NCBI RefSeq assembly: GCF_005876855.1
Contig: NZ_QLAE01000011.1
Location: 62,001 to 126,000 of the forward strand
DNA length: 64,000 nt
Reading direction: 5' to 3'
Origin: Stutzerimonas nosocomialis
GTDB taxonomy: Bacteria > Pseudomonadota > Gammaproteobacteria > Pseudomonadales > Pseudomonadaceae
Shown here: in pieces, positions 37,322 to 47,843 of the stretch
How positions within the stretch are numbered: position 1 is the first letter of the stretch
How the letters are laid out: each line of letters starts with the position of its first letter
Program-made: the position numbers and the translations under genes
The notes under the pieces: generated by a model
Database searches by the model: none
What the model was told of the DNA's origin: nothing
Seen by the model: the letters and a program-made list of their open reading frames with translations, nothing else

Positions 37322-38086
37322 GTGAACATACCGCCCCGCTGCCGTGCGTGGCTGCTGCCCGTCCTGTTGTGGCTCGGGTGGGGCTGTGAGGTGCTTGCCG
37401 AGCCGGCGATCACGGTGGTCACCGAGGAGCTGCCGCCCTACAACATGACGGTGGATGGCCAGCTCACCGGCATGTCCACCGAGGTGGTCCGCGCGGTGCT
37501 GGAGGAGGCGGGTCTGGAAGGCCATTTCCAGTCGATGCCCTGGGCGCGCGCCTACGACATCGCGCTCAATTCCCCCAACGTGCTGATCTACTCGATCGCC
37601 CGCACGCCCAGGCGCGAGGCGCTGTTCAAATGGGTCGGCAGCCTGGCCGCGAGCGACTGGTACCTGTTCTCCCTGCCGGGTCGGCAGTTCGACCTCAAGA
37701 GCCTCGAGGACGCGCGCGGCTATCAGATCGCCACGGTCAAGCAGGACGTCGGCGAGCAGTACCTGATTTCCAGGGGGTTTCTCATCGGCCGCAACCTGCA
37801 GTCGAGCAACCGCTACGAGCACAACTACGAGAAGCTCAAGGCCGGCCGCGTCGATCTGTGGATCTCCAACGAGCTGAACGCCCACTACCTGGTGCGCCAG
37901 GCGACCGGCAACCCGGACGAGACCGCCGTGGCCCAGCTGGCGATCGACGACCTGGGCGGTGCCGACGGCCTGAACCTGGCGTTCAGCCGCGACACACCCG
38001 ACGAGCTGGTCGAGCGTGTCCGCCAGGCCCTGGAGCGGGTCCGTGCCGACGGCCGCTACGACGCCATCGCGCGCAGGTGGCTCTAG
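37322..38086 (+). CDS. Periplasmic solute-binding protein (PBPb type), first of a trio
   Basis: 254 residues: signal peptide (WLLPVLLWLGWGCEVLA), then a type II binding fold (ITVVTEELPPYNMTVDGQLTGMS, ATVKQDVGEQYLISRG, a C-terminal helix with YDAIARRWL). A GTG start at 37322 follows GGGAG by 8 bp. The stop abuts the diguanylate cyclase start with no gap. No ABC permease or ATPase is nearby, so its task is likely sensing. It shares the segment PWARAYDIALNSPNVLIYS with the third gene of the trio. Confidence 0.9.
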   Translation: MNIPPRCRAWLLPVLLWLGWGCEVLAEPAITVVTEELPPYNMTVDGQLTGMSTEVVRAVLEEAGLEGHFQSMPWARAYDIALNSPNVLIYSIARTPRREALFKWVGSLAASDWYLFSLPGRQFDLKSLEDARGYQIATVKQDVGEQYLISRGFLIGRNLQSSNRYEHNYEKLKAGRVDLWISNELNAHYLVRQATGNPDETAVAQLAIDDLGGADGLNLAFSRDTPDELVERVRQALERVRADGRYDAIARRWL

Positions 38087-39430
38087 ATGGGACGCCCCGC
38101 GCCGCTGGACGGCGTCGTGACCTCCGCAGCTCCGATCAAGCAGTCGCTGGGTCGCCGCCTGGTGGTCGCCACGCTGGGGTTCTGCCTGCTGTTCACCCTG
38201 GTGGCCGTGGGCGTGCGCAGCTGGTTCGCCTGGCAAAACGAGCGGCATGCGATGGAGTCGGAACTCGCGCTGATCGACCAGGTGTTCAGCCGGACCCTGG
38301 CCAAGGCGATCTGGGAGATGGACAGCGAGGCCCTGTCGGAACAGCTCGACAGCGTGTCCAGGGCCGCGCCGGTCGGCCGGGTGGAGCTGCAACTGCCGCG
38401 CGCCGGCCGCACGAACGAGATCCTGATGCGTTCGCGCGGCCAGAGCCCGGCGACGCAGCGGGCGCCGACGTTCTCGCGCACGCTCGTCTACGAGCCTTAT
38501 CCGGGGGCGCAGGAAGTCGTGGGGCAGCTCATCCTGGAGGGCAGCGAAAGCGTTCTCTGGGAGCGGCTCTACGGCCAGCTGATCGATATCGTCGTGACCC
38601 AGCTGATCCAGTCGTTGCTGCTGGCCGGGCTGATCATGTGGATGTTCTACCAGACCGTGACCCTGCATGTGCGGGTCATCGCCCGGCACCTGGCGCAGCT
38701 CTCGCCGGCGAACCTCGGCAAGCATCTGCGGCTGGAGCGCTCGGCCCGTCGCCAGGACGAACTGAGCCTGCTGGAGGCCGGCGTCAACCGGTTGCAGACC
38801 AAGCTCTCGACCTACCTGGAGCGCCAGCGCCAGGACGAACAGGACCTCGCCGCGCACCGCGACCGCCTCGCCGAGCTGGTGCAGGCGCGCACCGCGGAGC
38901 TCAGCGCCGCCAATGCCCGGCTCGAGGAACTCAGCCGCAGCGACCCCCTGACCGGGCTGGCCAACCGGCGGCAGTTCGACGAACTCAAGGACGTGGAGTT
39001 TCGCCGTGCCCAGCGGCTGAACCAGCCCCTGACGGTGCTGATGTGCGACGTCGATCACTTCAAGCGCTACAACGACAGCCACGGCCACGCCGCCGGCGAT
39101 CGCTGCCTGCAGGTCGTGGCCGAAACGCTGTCGTCCACCTTCGGCCGCGCGGGCGAGCTGGTCGCGCGCCTGGGGGGCGAGGAGTTCGTGGTGCTCCTGC
39201 CGGGCTCCGATCAGGACTGCGCCAGGCGGGCGGCCGAACGCGTCCAGCAGCGGCTGGCCGAGCGGGCGCTGCCCCATGGCGACTCGCCGGTGGCGCCGCA
39301 TGTGACGTTGAGCATCGGGCTGGCCGGGTTCGATGCCGAAACAATGGACCGTTTCGACCTTTTGCTGCACCGCGCCGACGAGGCCCTCTACCGGGCCAAG
39401 GCGCAGGGCCGCAACCGGGTCGCCGACTAG
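38087..39430 (+). CDS. Membrane diguanylate cyclase (GGDEF) with periplasmic sensor domain
   Basis: 447 residues. TM helix at about 25-45 (VVATLGFCLLFTLVAVGV), a periplasmic domain of about 110 residues (ALIDQVFSRTLAKAIWEMDS, CHASE-like), TM helix at about 165-190 (LLLAGLIMWMFY), a HAMP/coiled-coil linker (DRLAELVQARTAELSAANAR), then the GGDEF domain with SDPLTGLANRR and the active site RLGGEEFVVLL. The inhibitory-site position five residues before GGEEF reads RAGE instead of RxxD, so product inhibition may be weak. It is enclosed by two related binding proteins, which suggests that a ligand-loaded binding protein controls its periplasmic domain. Confidence 0.93.
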   Translation: MGRPAPLDGVVTSAAPIKQSLGRRLVVATLGFCLLFTLVAVGVRSWFAWQNERHAMESELALIDQVFSRTLAKAIWEMDSEALSEQLDSVSRAAPVGRVELQLPRAGRTNEILMRSRGQSPATQRAPTFSRTLVYEPYPGAQEVVGQLILEGSESVLWERLYGQLIDIVVTQLIQSLLLAGLIMWMFYQTVTLHVRVIARHLAQLSPANLGKHLRLERSARRQDELSLLEAGVNRLQTKLSTYLERQRQDEQDLAAHRDRLAELVQARTAELSAANARLEELSRSDPLTGLANRRQFDELKDVEFRRAQRLNQPLTVLMCDVDHFKRYNDSHGHAAGDRCLQVVAETLSSTFGRAGELVARLGGEEFVVLLPGSDQDCARRAAERVQQRLAERALPHGDSPVAPHVTLSIGLAGFDAETMDRFDLLLHRADEALYRAKAQGRNRVAD

Positions 39431-39431
39431 G

Positions 39432-40178
39432 ATGACCACCCTCATGACCCGATCGCCGAAGCGCCTGCCTCTCGTCCTGTTGCTGCTCTGCCTGGCGCCC
39501 TGCGCCTGGGCCGAGCGTATCCAGGTGGTCACCGAAGACGGCTCCTTCGTCTACCTGCGCCAGGGCAAGGTGACAGGCCCCGCGACCGCCGTGGTCGAGG
39601 CGACCCTCGCGCGTGCCGGGCTGGACGACTACCGCATCGGCCTCTACCCCTGGGCGCGGGCCTACGACAGGGCGCTGCGCGAGCCCAACGTGCTGATCTA
39701 CCTGATCGCCCGCACCGCCGAGCGCGAGGCGCTGTTCCACTGGGTCGGGGAAATCCTGCGGCTCGACTACCACCTGTACCGCCTGCCCGCGCGCGACGAT
39801 ATCGAGGTGGACGAGCTGGCCCAGGCCAAGCCTTACCGCATCGGCGTGCCGCGTGAAGACGTCCGCTACCGCTACCTGCACGACAGGGGGTTCGCCAAGC
39901 TGGTGGTGAGCGCCTCCAGCGCGGACAGCATCAGGCTCCTGCTCAACGGCCAGGTCGACCTGGTGCCGCTGTCGGAACAGGCGGTGGAGCTGTACTGCGA
40001 GGAGGCCGGGCTCGCCGGTGACTGCCTCGAGCGCGTCCTGACCCTCGACGCCACGACGGGCCTGTACATGGCCTACAGCCGGCAGACCGGCGAAGACGTG
40101 GTGCTGCGCACCCGCGCGGCCTTCGAGCAGCTGCAGGCCGAGGGCGTGGTCGCCGGCGCGATGTCACCGGCGCGGTAA
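39432..40178 (+). CDS. Periplasmic solute-binding protein, second of the trio
   Basis: 248 residues: signal peptide (LPLVLLLLCLAPCAWA), mature start ERIQVVTEDGSFVYLRQGKV, and the shared segment YPWARAYDRALREPNVLIYL followed by IARTAEREALFHWVGEI, which aligns with the first binding protein (IARTPRREALFKWVGSL). The two are diverged paralogues flanking the cyclase. One base separates it from the cyclase stop. Two cysteines (YCEEAGLAGDCLE) may form a disulfide. No transporter genes are adjacent. Confidence 0.9.
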   Translation: MTTLMTRSPKRLPLVLLLLCLAPCAWAERIQVVTEDGSFVYLRQGKVTGPATAVVEATLARAGLDDYRIGLYPWARAYDRALREPNVLIYLIARTAEREALFHWVGEILRLDYHLYRLPARDDIEVDELAQAKPYRIGVPREDVRYRYLHDRGFAKLVVSASSADSIRLLLNGQVDLVPLSEQAVELYCEEAGLAGDCLERVLTLDATTGLYMAYSRQTGEDVVLRTRAAFEQLQAEGVVAGAMSPAR

Positions 40179-40362
40179 ACGCCGTTCGCTCAGCCGGCAC
40201 GGCCGCTTCTGGCAAAGCGGCAGGCAGCCGCTACGCTCAGCAATACGAACCCGTATTACCCGAGGGCTGACGGCGCCCGTGGCCGCCGCTCGGGAGGCGC
40301 TTCGAAAACAACAACAACAAACGGCCATCCGCGAGGTGGCCACCCGCCGAGGTGAGTGCCCT

Positions 40363-41637
40363 ATGAACTCCGTATCCCTGTCTCTTGGCGCCGCGCTGGC
40401 GTTGGCCGCCGGCCTCGTCGTCGCCCAGCAGCCCACCAGCGACGAAGCGCTCGAACGCATGCGTGCGATGAAGACCACCGGACAATCGCTCGACATGGAA
40501 ACCGTGCCGCAGACCGGGCCGACCGCCGATGCGATCCGCGCCAATCTCGCGCGCGTCCGCCTGCCCGAAGGCTTCCGCATCGACCTCTATGCGGTGGTGC
40601 CCGGCGCCCGCCACATGGCGGTCGGGCCATCCAGCGGGGTGGTCTTCGTCGGTACCCGCAAGACCGACCTGTGGGCGGTGACCGACCGCACCAAGAACCG
40701 CACCGCCGATGAGGTCAAGCGCTTCGCCCCGGCGATCACCTTCACCCAGCCCGGCCCCTGCTTCAGTCCGGATGGCTTTCTCTTCGTCGCCGAGCACAAC
40801 CGCGTGCTGGTGTTTCCCGCCGCCGAATTCTTCTACGAGGGGCCGGACGTGGCGGCCGACATCGTGGTGCCGACCGGCGAGCTGATCCCGCGCGAGGAGG
40901 AAAGCTACAACCACGGCGCGCGGGTGTGTGCCGTGGGGCCGGACAACAAGCTCACCGTCTCCCTCGGCCAGCCGCACAACGTGCAGCCGAAGGACAAGCG
41001 CGAACTCTACGAGCAGCACGGCATCGGCGGCATCGTGCGCATGGAGCGCGACGGCAGCGAGCGCGAGGTGTACGCCACCGGCGTGCGCAACTCGGTGGGC
41101 ATCGCCTATCACCCGACGAGCAAGGAACTCTGGTTCACCGACAACCAGGTCGACGGCATGGGCGACGACATCCCGCCCGGCGAAATCAACCACGCGCCAC
41201 GCGCCGGCATGCGCTTCGGCATGCCCTGGTTCGGCGGCGGCTCGACACGCACCACCGAATACGCCGACGAAACGCCGCCCGAGGGCCTGACCCCGCCGGT
41301 GGTGGAAACCGTGGCCCATGCGGCCGACATGGGCCTGACCTTCTACACCGGCAAGGCGTTTCCCGAGCAGTACCGGGGCGGGCTGTTCAGCGCCCAGCGG
41401 GGCAGCTGGAACCGCACCGTGCCCGCGGGCGCGCGGGTGATGTTCACGCCGTTCGCCGCCGACGGCAGCGGGCCCAGCGGCGAGACCATCCCCTTCGCCG
41501 AGGGCTGGCTGGACGAGGACACGGGCGAGTATTTCGGGCGCATCGTCGATGTGGCGCAGCTCAAGGATGGCTCACTGCTGGTCAGCGACGACACCGCCGG
41601 CGCCATCTACCGCATCTCCTACTCGGCGCCGAACTGA
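40363..41637 (+). CDS. PQQ-dependent sugar (sorbosone-type) dehydrogenase
   Basis: 424 residues with a signal peptide (SLSLGAALALAAGLVVAQ) and a six-bladed beta-propeller of the soluble aldose/L-sorbosone dehydrogenase family (LPEGFRIDLYAVVPGARHMA, VRNSVGIAYHP, LWFTDNQVDGMGDDIPPGEI, HAADMGLTFYTG, GRIVDVAQLKDGSLLVSDD). It is a periplasmic oxidase of aldoses or other alcohols using PQQ. GAGGTGA precedes the ATG. The stop overlaps the start of a cytochrome c gene (TGATG), the probable electron acceptor. Confidence 0.9.
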   Translation: MNSVSLSLGAALALAAGLVVAQQPTSDEALERMRAMKTTGQSLDMETVPQTGPTADAIRANLARVRLPEGFRIDLYAVVPGARHMAVGPSSGVVFVGTRKTDLWAVTDRTKNRTADEVKRFAPAITFTQPGPCFSPDGFLFVAEHNRVLVFPAAEFFYEGPDVAADIVVPTGELIPREEESYNHGARVCAVGPDNKLTVSLGQPHNVQPKDKRELYEQHGIGGIVRMERDGSEREVYATGVRNSVGIAYHPTSKELWFTDNQVDGMGDDIPPGEINHAPRAGMRFGMPWFGGGSTRTTEYADETPPEGLTPPVVETVAHAADMGLTFYTGKAFPEQYRGGLFSAQRGSWNRTVPAGARVMFTPFAADGSGPSGETIPFAEGWLDEDTGEYFGRIVDVAQLKDGSLLVSDDTAGAIYRISYSAPN

Positions 41638-42002
41638 TGGGCGCTTCCACCGCTCCGGGGGCGGGAGGTCGCGGGCTGCGCCGACTCGGCGTGCTGGTGC
41701 TGGTGCTGATGCTGACGGTCGTCGGCGGCCAGGTGCTGGCCGGCGACCGCTCGGCCGGCAAGGGCAAGGCGCGCGTATGCGTCGCCTGCCACGGCGTGGA
41801 CGGGTTGAGCAGGATGCCCGATGCGCCGAACCTGGCTGGCAACTCCGAGCTCTACCTGCGTACCCAGTTGACCGCCTACCGCGCCGGCGAGCGGCAGCAT
41901 CCGCAGATGAGCATCATCGCCAAGGGACTGAGCGACGAGGACATCGCCGACCTGGCGGCCTGGTATTCGGCGATCAAGGTGACCGTCGAGCTGCCCGACT
42001 GA
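41637..42002 (+). CDS. Class I c-type cytochrome, partner of the PQQ dehydrogenase
   Basis: 121 residues: long signal/anchor (LGVLVLVLMLTVVGGQVLA), heme site CVACH, and a distal methionine in HPQMSIIAKGLS; the fold closes with DEDIADLAAWYSAIKV. Start and stop overlap with the dehydrogenase gene shows translational coupling, and the pair likely passes electrons to the oxidase encoded elsewhere, possibly the caa3 enzyme of this window. Confidence 0.92.
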   Translation: MGASTAPGAGGRGLRRLGVLVLVLMLTVVGGQVLAGDRSAGKGKARVCVACHGVDGLSRMPDAPNLAGNSELYLRTQLTAYRAGERQHPQMSIIAKGLSDEDIADLAAWYSAIKVTVELPD

Positions 42003-42010
42003 CCCGCACG

Positions 42011-42041
42011 AAAAAGCCCCGGCGAGGTTCGCCGGGGCTTT
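42011..42041. terminator. Bidirectional intrinsic terminator
   Basis: A 13-bp inverted repeat (AAAGCCCCGGCGA / TCGCCGGGGCTTT) with a 3-nt loop lies between the convergent cytochrome and DUF4168 genes. A-rich and T-rich flanks serve both directions. Confidence 0.9.
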
Positions 42042-42060
42042 CGGTGATACGCCGCCGCTT

Positions 42061-42453
42061 TTACTGCAGCATCGCGATGACGCGGTTGCGCAGCTCCGGG
42101 TCGTTCTGGATGGCCGCGTTGATGGCGTTGTACTCGTCGACGCTCAGGTCATTGCTCTCGACGGTCTCCATCATCTTCTCGTTGGCCTCCTGCTGCAGCC
42201 GCTGGGCTTCGGCCGGGTCACCGGTCTTTTCCAGGCGGGCGGTGAAGTCCTCGCGGATCTGCATGATCTCGCCGAGCGAGTCGGCAAAGCTCTCCAGCTT
42301 GTCCTCGCTGATGTTGGCGGCCTGCATGGCGGGGGCTGGCTGGGCGGCCGGCGGCTGGGCGCCGCTGGTCTGGGCCGAGACCTGGGAGGCGCCCACGGCC
42401 ATGAACAGGGCGAGCAGGCTGGCCGATGCGATACGGGTGGGGAGCATGGTCAT
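42061..42453 (-). CDS. DUF4168 domain-containing exported protein
   Basis: 130 residues: signal peptide (ASASLLALFMAVGASQVSA), a Pro/Ala/Gln-rich linker, then the helical DUF4168 domain (ISEDKLESFADSLGEIMQI, LSVDEYNAINAAIQNDPELR). It is probably periplasmic; function unknown. AAGGA lies close to the ATG. It is divergent from the sensor kinase gene. Confidence 0.9.
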   Translation of the reverse strand: MTMLPTRIASASLLALFMAVGASQVSAQTSGAQPPAAQPAPAMQAANISEDKLESFADSLGEIMQIREDFTARLEKTGDPAEAQRLQQEANEKMMETVESNDLSVDEYNAINAAIQNDPELRNRVIAMLQ

Positions 42454-42548
42454 CTGGATTCCTTCGGTTAGTGAAGTGACGACGGGACCGAAGCAGCTGC
42501 CGTGCCAGTTTCGCTCTATTCAGTTAACTCATTGAAATTAAAGGGTTT

Positions 42549-44079
42549 GTGTTCAAGGCGACAAGCGCCGTGGACCCCGTCCGGGTAATGCCGTATGGTG
42601 CCAATATGGCACATGTAGCAATCTGGCAAGGTCTTTCGGGCCTGCGCGGCGCCCTCGTTCTCAAGGTGGTCCTGCCCCTGGTGGCGATCATGATCGGCTT
42701 CAGCTCGCTGCTGTTGTGGACGGTCGAGCGCAACAGCGAGCGACGCCTCCAGGCGGAAGTGGAACTGGTGGCTCGGGCGGTGCGGCTGCCGCTGGCCGCG
42801 AGCCTGGAGAACGACCACGACGGCAGCCTGCAGCAGGTGCTCGAGTCGGTGCTGGGCGTCGGCCGCGTATACGGCGCCTACGTCTACGACCGTGACGGCA
42901 AGCTGGTCGCTTCCGCCGGGGCGGTGGAGCCCGACACGGACGAGGCCGCCATCCAGGAGCTGACGGCCGACGGCAAGCGCACCGGCAGCTACCAGCGGAT
43001 TCGCGGGCACGAGGTCTATTCCTATTTCGTACCGCTCGAGCAGAGCGGCGGGCAGATCAACGGCATGCTCCAGGTCACCCGCCGCTGGGGCGACTTCGAG
43101 CGCGACATCCGCCGGTTGCGCCTGGGGGCGGCGGGCCTGACCGGCCTGTTCGCCGGGGTGGTGGTCGCGGTGATCCTGCTCGGCCACTGGGCGGCGATCG
43201 GCAGGCACCTGCAGCAGCTGACCCTGAGCATGGCCCGGGTGGGGCGTGGCGAGCGCTCCCACCGTGTGCCGCCGGCCGGGCCTGCGGAGCTGGTGGTGCT
43301 CGGCCGGGCCCTGAACGGCATGCTCGACGGCATCGCCGAGGCCGAACGGCGGATGGACGAGCAGAAGACCCGCGAGCTGGAGCTGGAAGCGCAGCTGCAA
43401 CGCAGCCAGCAGCTGGCGGCGGTCGGCCGGCTGGCCGCCGGCGTTGCGCACGAGCTGGGCAGCCCCTTGAGCGTGATCGACGGCAAGGCGCAGCGCGTCC
43501 TGCGCGACGAGCGCCTGGGCGAGCCCCAGCGCCGTGGTCTGCTGCAGATACGCGCCCAGGTGCAGCGGTTGAGCGACATCGTGCGGCAGCTGCTGGATTT
43601 CGGCCGCGCCGCCGGCCGTCCGCTGCGGCGCATGCCGGCCGAGGTGCTGGTGCATTCGGCGGCCGCGGCGGTCGCCGACGAGCTGGCGGCGCTGCAGGTG
43701 ACGCTGGCGCTGCAGGGGCCGGGCGAGTCGCTGCAGTGCCGGGTCGATCCGCCGCGCTTCGAGCAGGCGCTGACCAACCTGTTGCGCAACGCCGCCCAGG
43801 CGAGCCCCGGCGGGCAGGTCCTGCTGCGCTGGTGGCGCGACGGCGAGCAGCTGGTGCTGCAGGTCGAGGACGACGGGCCGGGTGTGGACGAGGCGCACCG
43901 CGGCACCCTGTTCGAACCCTTTTTCACCACCAAGCCGGTCGGCGAGGGCAGTGGCCTGGGGCTGGCCGTCGCCCATGGGGTGGTTGCCGAAAGCGGCGGG
44001 CGCATCGAACTGGTCACCGGCCAGCTGCCCGGCGCGGCCTTTCGGATAACCCTGGCGCTGGCCGCAGAGGAGCTTGACG

Positions 44080-44093
<14 letters not shown>
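42549..44093 (+). CDS. Membrane sensor histidine kinase
   Basis: Up to 514 residues. TM helix LVLKVVLPLVAIMIGFSSLLLW, a periplasmic domain of about 115 residues (GRVYGAYVYDRDGKLVASAG, single-Cache/PAS-like), second TM (LTGLFAGVVVAVILLG), HAMP, H-box GVAHELGSPLSVIDGKAQRV, and an ATPase domain (N-box LTNLLRNAAQAS, DDGPGVD, GSGLGLAVAHGVV). It is an NtrB/ZraS-type kinase. The start is uncertain: GTG 42549, ATG 42588 or ATG 42606, the last lying inside an inverted repeat GTGCCA-ATA-TGGCAC. Its 3' end overlaps the response regulator gene by 14 bp. The signal is unknown. Confidence 0.92.
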
Positions 44094-45480
<1,387 letters not shown>

Positions 45481-45488
45481 CCCGCCCG

Positions 45489-47843
45489 CTAACCCCCGGC
45501 GCGCTGCGCCGCGGGGCGCTCCCGGTATGGGCGTGCGGACCATTCGGCCAGCTCGTCCAGCGGCCGGGGCGGTGAAATCAGGTAGCCCTGCAGCAGGTCG
45601 CAGCCGGCACCGAGCAGCGCCGCCTGTGTGGACAGGCTGTCCACGCCCTCGGCGGTGACCCGCTTGCCCTGGGCCTTGCAGAAGGCGACGATCGCTGCCA
45701 GGCCTTCGTGCAGTTGCGGCTGGGCCAGACGCCGGACGATCGCCATGTCCAGCTTGATGGTGTCGGCGGGGTATTCGAGCATCTGCTGGATCGAGGTGTA
45801 GCCGACGCCGAAGTCGTCGATGGCCACCCGGAAGCCGGCGGCGCGAATCGCCAGCACCACGTCCATGGTGCAGCTGCTGAGCTCGGCGGCGTAGGTCTCG
45901 GTCAGTTCGATCTCGATGCGCTCCGGCGCGATGCCGTGATGACGGGCGCGCTCGATCAGGCAATCGCAGATGCGCCGGTCGCTGAGCTGCGCCGACGACA
46001 CGTTGATCGCCAGCACCACGTCTTCGCCGAACAGCCTGGCCAGCTCGGCGTAGCTGCCCATGGCGCGGTCCACCACCCAGTCGTCGATCTTGGCGAACAG
46101 GCCGGCGCGCTCGGCGATCGGGATGAACTCGGCGGGCGACACGACGCCCAGCACCGGCGAGTGCCAGCGCAGAAGGGCCTCGCAGGCCGACACGCGCCCC
46201 TGGCCGTCGACCGCCGGCATGAAGGCCAGCGCCAGCTCACGGTCGCCGTCGAGCTGGCGCAGTTGTTCCTCGATCGCGCGGATGCGCTCGTCACGCAGCT
46301 CCAGCTGGGCGGAGAAGGGCACCGCGACGTTCTTGCCTTCGGCCTTGGCCTGGTACATGGCGGTGTCGGCACGGGTCAGCAACTGGGTGATCGAGCCGGC
46401 GTCTTCCGGATAGCGCGCGGTACCGATGCTCACGCTCACCGGGTAGGTACGCCCGTCGAGCCTGAATCCGCCGCGCGAGAGGCCGAGCAGCGCACCGGTC
46501 AACTCCGGCAGCGTGTCGTCGTCCTGGACCGGCGCCTTGAGCAGGATGGCGAACTCGTCCCCCGACAGCCGCGCGAAGCTGGTTTCGGTGCCCGGATGCT
46601 GGCGCTGGTGCAGCCGCAGCACATCGCCCACCCGCGCGGCGAAGGCCTTGAGCAGGGCGTCGCCGGCCTCGTGGCCGTGCTGGTCGTTGACCTGCTTGAA
46701 GTTGTCCAGGTCCATGAACAGCAGTGCCAGCTGCCCGCCGTGGAGGCTGCACTGCTCGAACATCGCGGTGGCGAGCACGCCGAAGTGGGCGCGGTTGCTG
46801 ATGCGCGTGAGGGTGTCGGTCCAGGAGATCTCCTGGATGCGTTGCAGCGCCGCGGCGTTGCGGTCGTGCAGGGTCTTCATGTTGACGGTCAGGCGGCCGA
46901 TCTCGCCGCCTTCGCTCGGCTCGTCGAGCCCGTCTCGACGGTGCAGCAGCAGGTCGGTGAGCTGGCTGTCCAGGCGAGAGATCGGCGCGGTGACGTAGCG
47001 GCGGATCAGCCACAGCAGCAGGCCGATCGAGGCCAGGCACACCAGCGCGCTGCCGAACAGGAAGGCCAGGCGCAGCCGTTGCAGGCGCTCGGCGAGGTAG
47101 TCGGGGCTGGGCACCAGACGCGCCTGCAGCGAGCGCGTCAGCCCGACCTCGGCGCTGAGTTCGGCGCGGCGCGACTCGAAGCGGTTGGCGATCTCCAGGG
47201 CCGCGCCATACTCCGCTTCGAGGCGTTGCTTGAGGGTCACGAAACGGTCCGGGCGCACCGCCAGCTGCAGGGCGAAGGCCTCCCGGCGCTGGCTCGGCAG
47301 GGGCCTGCTGGAGGAGGCCGGCAGGATGAAGTCGGTGTGCAGGACCAGCGGACCGCCGTGTGCCTCGTCCAGGTAGATCAGCTCGCCGTTGACGGGTGAC
47401 CGGCGTGCCTCGGCGATCACCCGCTGCTGGGCGGCGTCGAGGGTGGCGAACGGCGAGAGGCTGCTTTCGAAGTAGTAGGCCGGTTGGCCGTCGGGCTGCA
47501 CGATGGCGAACGACACGAACGACAGCGTGGTGTTGGACAGCGAGCGGATGCTCTGCTGGATGCGCAGCCCCAGGGTCTCGTTGCGGTAGCCGGTATCGGA
47601 TTCGCGCAGGAACAGCAGCAGGGATTCGCTGTTGCTGATGGCGTACAGCATGCTGCGGTTGAACGCCTGGTAGTCGGAAAACGCCGACTTGAGCGCCGAC
47701 AGCTGCTGGTCCAGGCGCGCCTGCTCCAGGCCCACCAGTGAGGCGCGCTGGGTCAGGTAGGCGGCACTGGCCGCCAGCAGCTGGACGATCAGGATGACCG
47801 GGAAGATCACCAGCAGGGCGCGTTTACCGAGTGTCATGGGCAT
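45489..47843 (-). CDS. Membrane GGDEF-EAL protein (MbaA-like c-di-GMP enzyme)
   Basis: 784 residues. TM (LLVIFPVILIVQLLAASAAYL), a large periplasmic domain (about 32-250), TM (LAFLFGSALVCLASIGLLLWL), HAMP, GGDEF domain with SGDEF in the active loop (ARLSGDEFAILL) and no RxxD inhibitory site, and an EAL domain with all usual motifs: CEALLRW, INVSSAQL, ELTETY, AIDDFGVGYTS, KLDMAI and TAEGVDS. The phosphodiesterase is thus likely active; the cyclase may be. It overlaps the upstream binding-protein gene by 20 bp, as in the nspS-mbaA polyamine operon of Vibrio. An alternative ATG lies at 47837. Confidence 0.93.
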   Translation of the reverse strand: MPMTLGKRALLVIFPVILIVQLLAASAAYLTQRASLVGLEQARLDQQLSALKSAFSDYQAFNRSMLYAISNSESLLLFLRESDTGYRNETLGLRIQQSIRSLSNTTLSFVSFAIVQPDGQPAYYFESSLSPFATLDAAQQRVIAEARRSPVNGELIYLDEAHGGPLVLHTDFILPASSSRPLPSQRREAFALQLAVRPDRFVTLKQRLEAEYGAALEIANRFESRRAELSAEVGLTRSLQARLVPSPDYLAERLQRLRLAFLFGSALVCLASIGLLLWLIRRYVTAPISRLDSQLTDLLLHRRDGLDEPSEGGEIGRLTVNMKTLHDRNAAALQRIQEISWTDTLTRISNRAHFGVLATAMFEQCSLHGGQLALLFMDLDNFKQVNDQHGHEAGDALLKAFAARVGDVLRLHQRQHPGTETSFARLSGDEFAILLKAPVQDDDTLPELTGALLGLSRGGFRLDGRTYPVSVSIGTARYPEDAGSITQLLTRADTAMYQAKAEGKNVAVPFSAQLELRDERIRAIEEQLRQLDGDRELALAFMPAVDGQGRVSACEALLRWHSPVLGVVSPAEFIPIAERAGLFAKIDDWVVDRAMGSYAELARLFGEDVVLAINVSSAQLSDRRICDCLIERARHHGIAPERIEIELTETYAAELSSCTMDVVLAIRAAGFRVAIDDFGVGYTSIQQMLEYPADTIKLDMAIVRRLAQPQLHEGLAAIVAFCKAQGKRVTAEGVDSLSTQAALLGAGCDLLQGYLISPPRPLDELAEWSARPYRERPAAQRAGG

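Noticed and set aside
36440-39532. 1030-codon minus-strand open frame running through the ADC-like gene and beyond
   Set aside because: Only the last 213 codons show protein homology; the rest is antisense to the binding protein and cyclase genes in high-GC DNA.
42598-42640. Sigma-54 promoter at TGGCAC near the kinase start
   Set aside because: The distance from GG to the next GC is 8 or 9 bases on the two strands, not the required 10.
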